40,072 nucleotides of DNA from positions 1 through 40,072 of the forward strand of contig CAKOIF010000012.1 in NCBI GenBank assembly GCA_934086485.1. Reading direction: 5' to 3'. The stretch is from an uncultured Bacilli bacterium (lineage in GTDB: Bacteria; Bacillota_I; Bacilli_A; RF39; UBA660). Within the stretch, counting starts at the first letter, position 1. Each line of letters starts with the position of its first letter. The notes under the pieces were generated by a model. The model ran no database searches. It was not told the origin of the DNA and saw nothing but the letters and a program-made list of their open reading frames with translations. A program made the position numbers and the translations under genes. Of the stretch, positions 30,633 through 37,899 are shown piece by piece.

Positions 30633-31268
30633 ATGAAAAAAATTATAATTATTTTAAGTATTTTATTTTATATTGATGTAAATGCATCAACTAGTTCAAT
30701 GACAAAATATTATAAAACAACAATGAATAATGATAAATATTTAACTCAAGAAATATCTGCTTATGATTATGTAAATGTTCCAAAATTTGAATTAATGAAT
30801 AACGAGGTTAACACTGAATATAAAAAAATGACACTTATTAGAAGTGGTAGTTATGTTAGACTAGAGGTTAGCTGGAAAAAAACTCCAAATTATCTTTCAT
30901 ATGATGTTATTGCAATTATGAGTGATAATATTATTTTTAATAATAATACTGTTTTTGGTAGTCAGAAAAACAATATCAATACAATAAATTATAGTACCAA
31001 TTTGCAAAATACAAGAATTTTTGCGAATGGTTTTGGAATATCTATGAATTTAGTTGATAATGCAACAGAACATACTTTAATTCTACAAGCAAATATAAGT
31101 TCCAATTCTGGAACAGGAAGAATATATGGTAATTATCGACACGTTAGAAATAATATTAGTTTAACAAATTCATTAAATTATTATTTAAGTAATGGTAATA
31201 TTAATTTTTACAATTCCACTATTGATAGTTATTACGATAAAATTAATCCTGTGTGGATTGATGTATAA
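30633..31268 (+). CDS. Secreted protein of unknown function
   Basis: 211 residues with a signal peptide (MKKIIIILSILFYIDVNA, predicted cleavage after NAS or NA). The mature protein is rich in Asn, Ser and Tyr, has no Cys, and looks beta-rich. No domain is recognised. SD is GAGGAGAGAAG. The S1 protease gene follows 101 bases later; its own strong SD and the gap suggest separate or coupled control, and the protein could be a partner or substrate of the protease (inference). Confidence 0.65.
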   Translation: MKKIIIILSILFYIDVNASTSSMTKYYKTTMNNDKYLTQEISAYDYVNVPKFELMNNEVNTEYKKMTLIRSGSYVRLEVSWKKTPNYLSYDVIAIMSDNIIFNNNTVFGSQKNNINTINYSTNLQNTRIFANGFGISMNLVDNATEHTLILQANISSNSGTGRIYGNYRHVRNNISLTNSLNYYLSNGNINFYNSTIDSYYDKINPVWIDV

Positions 31269-31369
31269 TTTGTCTTTCTATAATCCGGGTATAGAAAATT
31301 ATGATAAGGAGGTATGATATAAAATATAAGATTTAAATAAATTTTAATAATATAAAGAAAGGTGGTAAA
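31269..31369 (+). other. Gap with an orphan SD and a small inverted repeat
   Basis: TTCTATA and TATAGAA form a 7-bp stem (about 31276-31296). A perfect AAGGAGGT near 31307 is followed by ATG ATA TAA at once, so it serves no protein. The working SD of the next gene is AAAGGTGGT near 31359. Confidence 0.35.
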
Positions 31370-32578
31370 ATGAAAAAATTATTAAAATTAATATTAGGCA
31401 TTATGATGATTTGTATATCATTAAATAATGTTAATGCTATTGAAAATAGTTCGAGTTATGAGGAGTATTTAAATAAGAATTGGGAAAAAGTTCAATTATC
31501 AACAGAACTTCAAAATATTTTGAAAGAAGAATATAAAATAAAAGACATATATAGTAGCGATTATCCTGAATTTTATGGTGGTGTTTACATAAGTGATGAT
31601 TCAAATTATTTAGTAGTGCAAATTGTTAAAAATATCAAATTAACATTAAAAGATAAAAAGTGTTTAGAAAAAATCAAGGCATTGTCTAATAAAATTAAAA
31701 TAGAATATGTTCAGAATTCATTTAATACATTAAATAAAATTAACAATGAGATAAGTAATGGTTTTACAATGGATGAATTTGAAAATATAAGTGGAAGTTA
31801 TATTGATGTTTTAAATAATGTAGTACAAATTGAAACTGACAAAAGAGAAAATATAATTAAATTATTTGATAATAAAGCATTTAATATTGATAGCGAAGTT
31901 TTAAATTCCGCTATTTCAGTAACATCTTCAAAAAATATGAAATATTATTCAAATTTAAATGCTGGTGCAAAATATATTGGAAGAGCAGGTGAATGTTCAA
32001 CAGGTTTTAGAACAAGATATAATGGAAAAGATGGTTTTGTAACGGCAGGTCATTGTGTTAAATCAGGTAAAACAGGTTATGTTGCACCTTCTATATCAGT
32101 TGGAAGTGTTGAATATGTAAAATATGATGTAGATGGAAAATACGATTATGCTTTTGTTGCAACAAATTCTTCATATACTCCTACTAATAATTTAGCATAT
32201 ACTAGTAATAATTATACAAAATTAGCGGTTGCTAATTATTGTCCGGCTATTACAGTTAATATGGCTATTGGAAAAGTTGGAAATAATACTAAATATACGA
32301 CAGGAAAAGTAAAAGGTTTAAATCAAAGTATTAATGCAACCGATGATTATGAAAATGTAATAGGAAAAGTATATGGTTTAGTGAAAACAAACACAAAAGC
32401 AGATGATGGTGATAGTGGTGGAGTTGTTTTTATTCCTCATGCAGATTCAACTGGTGGTTCTATTCCTATTGGAATAGTTTCAGGTGGTTATCCTGGCGAA
32501 ATATTAGGAATAGGACAATCAATGTATTTCACAAGTATTGATGTTATGCCAAGTGCATTTCAAACAGGTAGATATTAA
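31370..32578 (+). CDS. Secreted S1-family (trypsin-like) serine protease
   Basis: 402 residues: signal peptide (about 1-24, ending NVNA), a propeptide-like region (about 25-200) and a compact S1 protease domain similar to alpha-lytic/streptogrisin-type enzymes. The triad is visible: H228 in VTAGHCVK, D259 in YDYAFV, S349 in DDGDSGGVV. Oxyanion-hole glycines flank S349. The length and the large pro-region match secreted bacterial S1 proteases that mature by cutting off the pro-part. Likely substrates are outside the cell. The start has a strong SD (AAAGGTGG). Confidence 0.92.
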   Translation: MKKLLKLILGIMMICISLNNVNAIENSSSYEEYLNKNWEKVQLSTELQNILKEEYKIKDIYSSDYPEFYGGVYISDDSNYLVVQIVKNIKLTLKDKKCLEKIKALSNKIKIEYVQNSFNTLNKINNEISNGFTMDEFENISGSYIDVLNNVVQIETDKRENIIKLFDNKAFNIDSEVLNSAISVTSSKNMKYYSNLNAGAKYIGRAGECSTGFRTRYNGKDGFVTAGHCVKSGKTGYVAPSISVGSVEYVKYDVDGKYDYAFVATNSSYTPTNNLAYTSNNYTKLAVANYCPAITVNMAIGKVGNNTKYTTGKVKGLNQSINATDDYENVIGKVYGLVKTNTKADDGDSGGVVFIPHADSTGGSIPIGIVSGGYPGEILGIGQSMYFTSIDVMPSAFQTGRY

Positions 32579-32747
32579 TTAAATAAATATGTAAGGTCGT
32601 ATATTATGTGTAATAATTTACATTTAAAGTATCTCGACTTTACATATTTTCTTAATATCTGTAATAAATTGTTATAAAAACTACAATTATGATGTAAACT
32701 TCTGTAAAGATAATTAAAAGTTAACTTTACAAAGTTATAAATTTTGA
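32579..32747. other. Intergenic stretch without a gene
   Basis: AT-rich, with no supported ORF or terminator. It has a palindromic AAAGTTAACTTT (about 32717-32728) and several TTTACAT/ATGTAAA words. It leads into the leader repeat. Confidence 0.3.
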
Positions 32748-32867
32748 TATGATTAAGTTAAGAAAAGATAGAAAGGAGAATGTAATAAATTATAATAAAA
32801 TATAAATAGTTTTTATCACTTTAAATATTTATATTTAATTTTTCGTAAAGTGATGAAGGAGAAATTA
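32748..32867 (+). promoter_or_regulatory. Structured leader, copy 1
   Basis: A conserved about 120-base leader found three times (also 33652 and 34379), each directly before a small membrane-protein gene. It begins TATGATTAAGTTAAGAAAA, carries a first SD (AAAGGAGA) followed by a start-stop (ATG TAA here), then ATCACTTTA, an AAATAT/ATATTT hairpin, and TAAAGTGAT, which closes an outer stem. The real SD GAAGGAG follows at once. The pairing can present or hide the SD. Confidence 0.6.
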
Positions 32868-33134
32868 ATGAAAAAATTTAGAAAAGTTATTAAATATATA
32901 CTAATTGTTTTAATAGTGGTGATAGATATAATAGTACTTGATTCTATGCAAGCATTATTATTTTCTAACAAGCCAATTTTAAGTAAAAAGGATGAACAAA
33001 AACTTTATACTTTATATAGGGGAATACTTGTTAGAACTTATGAAAGTAAGTGTAATAATAAAAAAATAACAATTACCAATTTTGAGACTATACTATATGA
33101 AGTTTCTTGTGATGAGGTACCAAATGAAAAATAA
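32868..33134 (+). CDS. Small single-pass membrane protein, paralogue A
   Basis: 88 residues from ATG 32868, chosen because SD GAAGGAG lies 8 bases upstream; upstream in-frame codons fall inside the leader stem. A basic start (MKKFRKVIKYI), a membrane helix (about 9-28) with VVIDIIVLDS, and a short outer part ending YEVSC. It is paralogous to the next gene (shared D...S spacing, Y-GxLxxTY, N-terminal helix, terminal Tyr/Cys). Family unknown. Confidence 0.6.
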   Translation: MKKFRKVIKYILIVLIVVIDIIVLDSMQALLFSNKPILSKKDEQKLYTLYRGILVRTYESKCNNKKITITNFETILYEVSCDEVPNEK

Positions 33135-33372
33135 AAAAATTTTAAAAAATGTTTTATTAATAGTGATAATAGTTTTACATATTTTAGTTTATGATGCATT
33201 TATTTCTTTTTGTAGAGATAAAAGTCCTTTAATTAGGGTAAGAAAAACTTATGAAAATTATAAAGTGGATTATGGTTTATTAACAAAAACATATATTGAT
33301 TGTAACAATGAATCAAGAACTATTTCAAGATTTAGTGATAGAAAAATAAATTTTTATTATTGTGAAAAGTAA
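33124..33372 (+). CDS. Small single-pass membrane protein, paralogue B
   Basis: 82 residues from ATG 33124, which overlaps the end of the preceding gene by 11 bases; SD GAGGT lies in the last codons of that gene. It starts MKNKKILKNVLLIVIIVLHI with a membrane helix (about 8-27), then an outer part with DKSPLIRVRKTYENYKVDYG, LLTKTYIDCNN and FYYCEK. Translational coupling to paralogue A is likely. Function unknown. Confidence 0.6.
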   Translation: MKNKKILKNVLLIVIIVLHILVYDAFISFCRDKSPLIRVRKTYENYKVDYGLLTKTYIDCNNESRTISRFSDRKINFYYCEK

Positions 33373-33381
33373 AAAACATAG

Positions 33382-33640
33382 TTTGCTTTTTTAAAGTTAA
33401 ATTATTATACATAATGTTATGTGGGCTGTATGAAAAGTAAATTATAATAAGTTAGTTAGAGATAAAAGAATAGAAAAAGGACTAGCTCAAGACGATGTTG
33501 CAAATAAAATGAATGTTACTAGACAAACTGTTAGTAATTGGGAAAAAGATGGCTATAATATTCATAAAGATGATTTAAATAAATTATCTGAATATTTAGA
33601 TTTTAAAACTCCTACGAAGAAAGGTAAATATATTATTTTG
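33382..33640 (+). repeat. Duplicate of the 29505-29766 promoter and HTH start
   Basis: It includes the TTGCTT-TATAC promoter region and about 70 codons of the 29552 gene, with scattered substitutions and one small deletion after the start codon. Homology stops inside the first codons of the membrane helix. Confidence 0.85.
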
Positions 33641-33691
33641 TATTGTTTTAGTATGATTAAGTTAAGAAAAATAGAAAGGAGAATGCAATAA
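33430..33691 (+). pseudogene. XRE-membrane regulator, truncated and frameshifted
   Basis: The copied start ATG 33430 meets a 4-base deletion and stops at once (ATG AAA AGT AAA TTA TAA). The HTH continues in another frame (NKLVRDKRIEKGLAQDDVAN, VTRQTVSNWEKDGYNIHKDD). It is cut after KGKYIIL, where leader copy 2 begins. A protein from an internal ATG (33509) would contain only half an HTH. Confidence 0.85.
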
Positions 33692-33770
33692 ATAATAGTA
33701 AAATATAAATATTTTTTATCACTTTAAATATTTATATTTAATTCTTTATAAAGTGAAGAAGGAGTAAAAA
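33652..33770 (+). promoter_or_regulatory. Structured leader, copy 2
   Basis: Nearly identical to copy 3 (offset 727 bases). It has SD AAAGGAGA followed by the two-codon frame ATG CAA TAA, then the TCACTTTA ... TAAAGTGA stem and the working SD GAAGGAG. Confidence 0.6.
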
Positions 33771-34274
33771 ATGACAAAAACAAATAAAAAGAAAAGTAAA
33801 AATAATTTAGTATTAATAAGTACAATATTTGGCGTAATCATATTAATAATGGGTTTCTTTATTTACAATGGTTATAGAAAGTATTTACTTTCAAAAGATA
33901 TTGTGTGTACTTCATATAATGAAAATGGAGAAGAAGGTTTAAAATATATATATGTTTATAATGATGAAGGTAATTTAGACTATTTAATTGAAAAAAGACT
34001 CAACATAGATAGCCCTGAAATGCATAATTTTTATGAAATGTATACTGAAGAAGTTGAAAGAAATCCTAAAAAGTTTAAGGGTGTATATGCAACTTTATCT
34101 GACTTAGACAATTCACGTTACAAAGTTCAATATATATTTGACCTTAATAATATGAATAGTGATGATTTAAAAGAATTTTATGGAATAAGTGTTAAAGAAC
34201 TTCAAAGTAAAAGTAAAAACTTTATAAAAAATGAATTATATGTTTCTTATGGTTCACCAATTATTTGTAAATAG
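33771..34274 (+). CDS. Single-pass membrane protein, tandem paralogue 1
   Basis: 167 residues: a Lys-rich cytoplasmic start (MTKTNKKKSKNN), a membrane helix (about 13-33, LVLISTIFGVIILIMGFFIY), and an outer domain with DIVCTSYNENGEEGLKYIYV, a variable middle, and VQYIFDLNNMNSDDL. One Cys pair (near 42 and at the C-terminus, IICK) may form a disulphide. The layout is reminiscent of small DUF1307-like secreted proteins, but I cannot assign it. It is about 80% identical to the gene at 34498; both carry the same leader and terminator. Confidence 0.65.
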   Translation: MTKTNKKKSKNNLVLISTIFGVIILIMGFFIYNGYRKYLLSKDIVCTSYNENGEEGLKYIYVYNDEGNLDYLIEKRLNIDSPEMHNFYEMYTEEVERNPKKFKGVYATLSDLDNSRYKVQYIFDLNNMNSDDLKEFYGISVKELQSKSKNFIKNELYVSYGSPIICK

Positions 34275-34278
34275 AATA

Positions 34279-34303
34279 TGGCTGATTTAATCGGTCTTTT
34301 TCT
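34279..34303 (+). terminator. Terminator of tandem paralogue 1
   Basis: GGCTGATT and AATCGGTC pair with G-T pairs in the stem, followed by five T. The copy at 34997 is perfect in its outer pairs. Confidence 0.55.
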
Positions 34304-34320
34304 CGTTAGTTGGAAATTTT

Positions 34321-34380
34321 ATGAAAAAGAAAATTAATTTAATTATAACTATTTTATCTTACTTAATATATATTTTAGTA
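34321..34380 (+). pseudogene. VanZ-family gene fragment (first about 20 codons)
   Basis: MKKKINLIITILSYLIYILV here corresponds to MKKKVNLFITILSCLIYVLV at 35039. The copy ends where leader copy 3 starts. It is a by-product of the tandem duplication of the 727-base unit. Confidence 0.8.
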
Positions 34381-34497
34381 TGATTAAGTTAAGAAAAATA
34401 GAAAGGAAAATGCAATAAATAATAATAAAATATAAATGGTTTTTATCACTTTAAATATTTATATTTAATTCTTTATAAAGTGAAGAAGGAGTAAAAA
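34379..34497 (+). promoter_or_regulatory. Structured leader, copy 3
   Basis: Third copy of the leader. The two-codon frame ATG CAA TAA and the SD-flanking stem are kept. It directly precedes ATG 34498. Confidence 0.6.
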
Positions 34498-34992
34498 ATG
34501 ACAAAAACAAATAAAAAGAAAAGTAAAAATAATTTAGTATTAATAAGTACAATATTTGGTGTAATCATATTAATAATGGGTTTCTTCATTTATAATGGTT
34601 ATAGAAAGTATTTACTTTCAAAAGATATTGTGTGTTCATATTATGAAAATGGAGAAGAAGTATTAAAATATATATATGTTTATAATGATGAAGGCAAATT
34701 AGACTATTTAATTGAAAAAAGACTCGTTATAGACAATACTGAAACTCATAATTTTTATAAAATGTATACTGAAGAAGTTGAAAAAAATCCTAAAAAGTTT
34801 AAAGGTGTATATGCAACTTTATCTGAATTAGATGGTTCACGTTTTAGAGTTCAATATATATTTGATTTAAATAATATGAATAGTGATGATTTAGATGGAT
34901 TTTATGGAATAAGTGTTAAAGATCTACAAAGTAAAAGTAAAAATTATATAAAAAATGAATATTCATATAGTGAACCTTTAATTTGTAAATAG
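34498..34992 (+). CDS. Single-pass membrane protein, tandem paralogue 2
   Basis: 164 residues. The first 42 are identical to the 33771 protein, then substitutions gather in the outer domain (for example RLVIDNTETHNFYKMY against RLNIDSPEMHNFYEMY). It ends SYSEPLICK and keeps both Cys. Diversification of the outer part after a recent duplication suggests a recognition role, but there is no known family to support one. Confidence 0.65.
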   Translation: MTKTNKKKSKNNLVLISTIFGVIILIMGFFIYNGYRKYLLSKDIVCSYYENGEEVLKYIYVYNDEGKLDYLIEKRLVIDNTETHNFYKMYTEEVEKNPKKFKGVYATLSELDGSRFRVQYIFDLNNMNSDDLDGFYGISVKDLQSKSKNYIKNEYSYSEPLICK

Positions 34993-34996
34993 AATT

Positions 34997-35020
34997 TGGC
35001 TGATTTAATCGGCCTTTTTC
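34997..35020 (+). terminator. Terminator of tandem paralogue 2
   Basis: GGCTGATT pairs with AATCGGCC (one T-G pair) and five T follow. Confidence 0.6.
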
Positions 35021-35038
35021 TCGTTTAATGGAGGATTT

Positions 35039-36280
35039 ATGAAAAAGAAAGTTAATTTATTTATAACTATTTTATCTTGCTTAATATATGTTTTAGTAAT
35101 GTTTATATTTGATATAAATTTAGGAACTGGTAAAAAAGAACTTGAAAATATTTTAATAATAATATTTCCTTGTTTAATGTTTTTATTTTATTTATTATAC
35201 TATGAAAAAGATAAAAATATTATTTGGTATTATTTAATGCTTTACATTACCATGTTAATTGGCTTTACATTTTCAAATAATAGGGTAAATTATCTTACAA
35301 TAAATAATATTTTAAAAAGAGAAAATAATTTAATACCTTTTGTTTCTATGATAAATTTATTTAAATACTCAAAAAGGACATTTTTATATAATGCTCTTGG
35401 AAATCTTTTAATGTTAACTCCACTTGCGGTATTACTACCTTTATTAAGTGATAAATTTAAAAGGGTAAAAAACTATTTTTTATGTGTTTTAATTTTAACT
35501 ATAACTATTGAAAGTGCTCAATACATATTTAAATTAGGTTCATTTGATATTGATGATATTATATTAAATGTCGGTGGAACAGTTTTATTTTACATAATAA
35601 TTTATAAATCTAAATTAAAAAGTATTATTAATAAGATATTTTTAACTTATAAAAGTGATAAAAAAGTTTTTAAATATTTATATTATTTATCTATGATATT
35701 TTCAATAATTGTAATTATTTATTATATATTTTTAATATTTACTAATATATATGAAAATAAAATTGATTATCAAAATTTAAAATGTATACAAAATAACAAA
35801 GAATTTATAGTTAAAATAAATAATGATAACTATTATTCTCTTTGTAAATATGAAGGTTTTATTAAAAAGGGTAACATTAAATATTCTATAAAAGAGGCTT
35901 TAGAAAATAATTTTTTAAAGGAATCTGATTTAAAAAAATTAAACATTATTAAGAAAGAATTTATTACAAATGTAAAAATAATCGAAGATAATAAAATAAA
36001 TAAAATTAGTAATTCAAATTATACTTATTATTTAGTTAATATTAAAGATATGATTTATCACTTTGATGAAAAAAATGAAAGTATATATGATTTAATAAAT
36101 ACAGAAAATGTTAATGACTATATTTTTTCTTTAGCAAGGGTAAGTTATTTTTCAAATGATAAAATTATGACTGCTTATTCAGGCAAATATTTTGATGTAA
36201 TAAATTGCACAAATATCAATGAATATTATATAGTAAGTAAAGACTATGAATATGATGAAATGTTTTGTAAAAACTATTAA
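35039..36280 (+). CDS. VanZ-like membrane protein
   Basis: 413 residues. The N-terminal about 200 residues hold five to six membrane helices with VanZ signatures: NLIPFVSMIN, NALGNLLMLTPLAVLLPLL, and TIESAQYIF..GSFDIDDIILN. A further helix (about 220-240) and an outer C-terminal domain of about 165 residues follow, which VanZ itself lacks. VanZ-like proteins have been linked to low-level glycopeptide/lipopeptide tolerance, but most have no proven role. The SD is TGGAGGATTT. The start of this gene is duplicated at 34321. Confidence 0.85.
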   Translation: MKKKVNLFITILSCLIYVLVMFIFDINLGTGKKELENILIIIFPCLMFLFYLLYYEKDKNIIWYYLMLYITMLIGFTFSNNRVNYLTINNILKRENNLIPFVSMINLFKYSKRTFLYNALGNLLMLTPLAVLLPLLSDKFKRVKNYFLCVLILTITIESAQYIFKLGSFDIDDIILNVGGTVLFYIIIYKSKLKSIINKIFLTYKSDKKVFKYLYYLSMIFSIIVIIYYIFLIFTNIYENKIDYQNLKCIQNNKEFIVKINNDNYYSLCKYEGFIKKGNIKYSIKEALENNFLKESDLKKLNIIKKEFITNVKIIEDNKINKISNSNYTYYLVNIKDMIYHFDEKNESIYDLINTENVNDYIFSLARVSYFSNDKIMTAYSGKYFDVINCTNINEYYIVSKDYEYDEMFCKNY

Positions 36281-36289
36281 ATAATTTTG

Positions 36290-36320
36290 GAAAAGTAAAT
36301 AAAATGCTTTTCTTTTTTTT
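36290..36320 (+). terminator. Terminator of the VanZ-like gene
   Basis: GAAAAG (36290-36295) and CTTTTC (36307-36312) with an 11-base loop and eight T. Confidence 0.75.
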
Positions 36321-36329
36321 TACGAAAAA

Positions 36330-36388
36330 TGTCGAAAAAAGTAGAATAAGATGTTATATAAAAAAATGTTTTGACATGTTTTGTCGAA
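36330..36388 (+). promoter_or_regulatory. Two Spo0A boxes upstream of the sporulation operon
   Basis: TGTCGAA occurs exactly at 36330-36336 and 36382-36388, with TTGACA at 36371-36376 between. TGTCGAA is the established Spo0A recognition core, and spoIIA of Bacillus is Spo0A-activated. The STAS gene starts 56 bases after the second box. Confidence 0.7.
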
Positions 36389-36443
36389 GTTGTTTAAAAA
36401 GTTTTAAAAGTGTGCTTTATTATTATATAGAAAAGAGGGAATT

Positions 36444-36776
36444 ATGCTTAAAATGAATTTAGAATATAATAAAGGAATACTTTTTGTAAGACTTGATGGA
36501 ATGCTTCATCGAGGGTCTACTTATAAAATAAATAATTATTTAGTACCTGTAATATTAAAACATAAAATAAAATATTTAGTTTATAATTTTTATAACCTTG
36601 AGGATATTGATGAAGATGGGATTGACGCACTATTAAACAGTGAAGAAGCAATTAAAACTAATAAAGGTGTTATGTATATTTGTGAAGTTAATAAAAGATT
36701 AGAAAGAAAATTAAAACATTTTCGTGCAAGAAAATTCGATAATGAACTTACTTGTATGAAATTAATCGAGGTCTAA
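36444..36776 (+). CDS. spoIIAA: SpoIIAA-like STAS-domain protein
   Basis: 110 residues forming one STAS domain, the anti-anti-sigma fold: ILFVRLDGMLHRGSTYKIN, then KIKYLVYNFYNLEDIDEDGI. Position and partner gene match SpoIIAA of the spoIIA operon. In SpoIIAA the segment is DSSG and the second Ser (Ser58) is phosphorylated by SpoIIAB. Here it reads D56-E57-D58-G59, so both serines are replaced by acidic residues. SpoIIAB, normally the next gene, is also missing. The sigma gene follows after one base. The classical phosphorylation switch is therefore unlikely to work in this form. SD is GAGGGAATT. Confidence 0.8.
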   Translation: MLKMNLEYNKGILFVRLDGMLHRGSTYKINNYLVPVILKHKIKYLVYNFYNLEDIDEDGIDALLNSEEAIKTNKGVMYICEVNKRLERKLKHFRARKFDNELTCMKLIEV

Positions 36777-36777
36777 T

Positions 36778-37416
36778 ATGAACAAAGAACAAATTATTAA
36801 TGAGAATGTTGGTTTAATTTATATGATAGCTAAAAAGTTTTATAATGTTTCAAAAGAGGATCTTTTCCAAGCAGGTGTTTTAGGACTTTTAAAAGCATAT
36901 CAAAATTATGATGAAAGTTATGGTGCTAAATTTACATCTTTTGCTTATACATATATTTATGGAGAAATGTATACACTAGCAAATAATAGACAAATAAAAA
37001 TAAATAAAGATATTTTAAAAGTATATAAATTAATCGAAGAAACTAAAAATAATTTGGCTTTAAAAAATGGAGTTGTTCCTAGTTATGAAACTGTAGCAAA
37101 CTTTTTAGAAATTGATCCTAATAAAATATATGAATATGTTTATGCAGGGCAAAGTATAATGAGTCTTGATAATGATGAAAATAGACCATTATATGAAACT
37201 ATTTCAAATAAGGATGATGTTTCTCTTGATGAAAGAATTGAACTTGAAAATAGTATGTGTACTTTAACTGAGGATGAAAAAAATATTATTATGTCAAGAT
37301 ATTATGAAGATTTAACTCAGTGTGAAGTTGCTAGAAAACTTTCAATGTCACAAGTAATGGTTTCAAGATATGAGAAAAAAGGTATTGAAAAAATGCGTAA
37401 TTATTTGAGTTTATAG
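36778..37416 (+). CDS. Sporulation-type sigma factor (SigF/SigG-like)
   Basis: 212 residues. Region 2 (about 1-70) contains EDLFQAGVLGLLKAYQNYDE and KFTSFAYTYIYGEMYTL, which recognise and melt the -10 element. Region 3 covers about 75-130, and the region 4 HTH (about 165-210) includes LTQCEVARKLSMSQVMVSRY. Length, regions and position (after a STAS gene, before spoVAC) point to SigF or SigG; sequence alone does not separate the two. It directs forespore transcription in the known systems. SD lies in the end of the STAS gene (AATCGAGGT), so translation is coupled. Confidence 0.88.
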   Translation: MNKEQIINENVGLIYMIAKKFYNVSKEDLFQAGVLGLLKAYQNYDESYGAKFTSFAYTYIYGEMYTLANNRQIKINKDILKVYKLIEETKNNLALKNGVVPSYETVANFLEIDPNKIYEYVYAGQSIMSLDNDENRPLYETISNKDDVSLDERIELENSMCTLTEDEKNIIMSRYYEDLTQCEVARKLSMSQVMVSRYEKKGIEKMRNYLSL

Positions 37417-37419
37417 TAT

Positions 37420-37459
37420 AAATATCACCATTTATTAAATAATAATAGTGGTGATTTTA
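37420..37459 (+). promoter_or_regulatory. Hairpin covering the spoVAC ribosome binding site
   Basis: ATCACCA (37424-37430) pairs exactly with TGGTGAT (37449-37455). The right arm contains the only SD-like GTGGTG for the TTG start at 37462. The stem could reduce translation of spoVAC, or, with the T-rich tail, partly terminate the sigma message. Confidence 0.5.
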
Positions 37460-37461
37460 TT

Positions 37462-37899
37462 TTGAATAAAGAAGAATATAAAAAGTTAGTTAAATCTTGG
37501 CAAACTAAAGAGCCTAAATTGAAAAATGCTGTTACATCCTTTTTAGTGGGTGGAGGTATAGGTATATTAGGACAAGTAGTATCAAAACTTTTAATGATAT
37601 GTTTTGGTATTTCACAGGTTATTAGTTATAGTATTGTATGTCTTTTGTTAATATTTTTTGCATCACTTTTTACTGGACTTGGTTTTTTTGATGATTGGGT
37701 TTGTAAAGTTAAATGTGGGTTAATTATTCCTACAACAGGATTTGCTCATAGTATGACATCATGTGCACTTGAATATAAAAAGGATGGTCTTATTACAGGT
37801 GTTGGAGCAAATTTTTTTAAACTTGCTGGTTCTGTACTTTTATATGGAATTATATCATCATTTTTCTTATGTCTAATTAAGGTGGTTTTTTATGGGTAA
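37462..37899 (+). CDS. spoVAC: Stage V sporulation protein AC
   Basis: 145 residues with a TTG start, the only start fitting the family N-terminus (MNKEEYKKLVKSWQTKEPKL). About four membrane helices, with conserved segments AFLVGGGIGILGQ-type (SFLVGGGIGILGQV), GLGFFDDW and VPITGFAHSM-type (IPTTGFAHSMTSCALEYKKDG) and GVGANFFKLAGSV. SpoVAC is a membrane component of the channel that loads Ca-dipicolinate into spores and releases it at germination. The next gene overlaps its end by 8 bases. Confidence 0.95.
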   Translation: MNKEEYKKLVKSWQTKEPKLKNAVTSFLVGGGIGILGQVVSKLLMICFGISQVISYSIVCLLLIFFASLFTGLGFFDDWVCKVKCGLIIPTTGFAHSMTSCALEYKKDGLITGVGANFFKLAGSVLLYGIISSFFLCLIKVVFYG

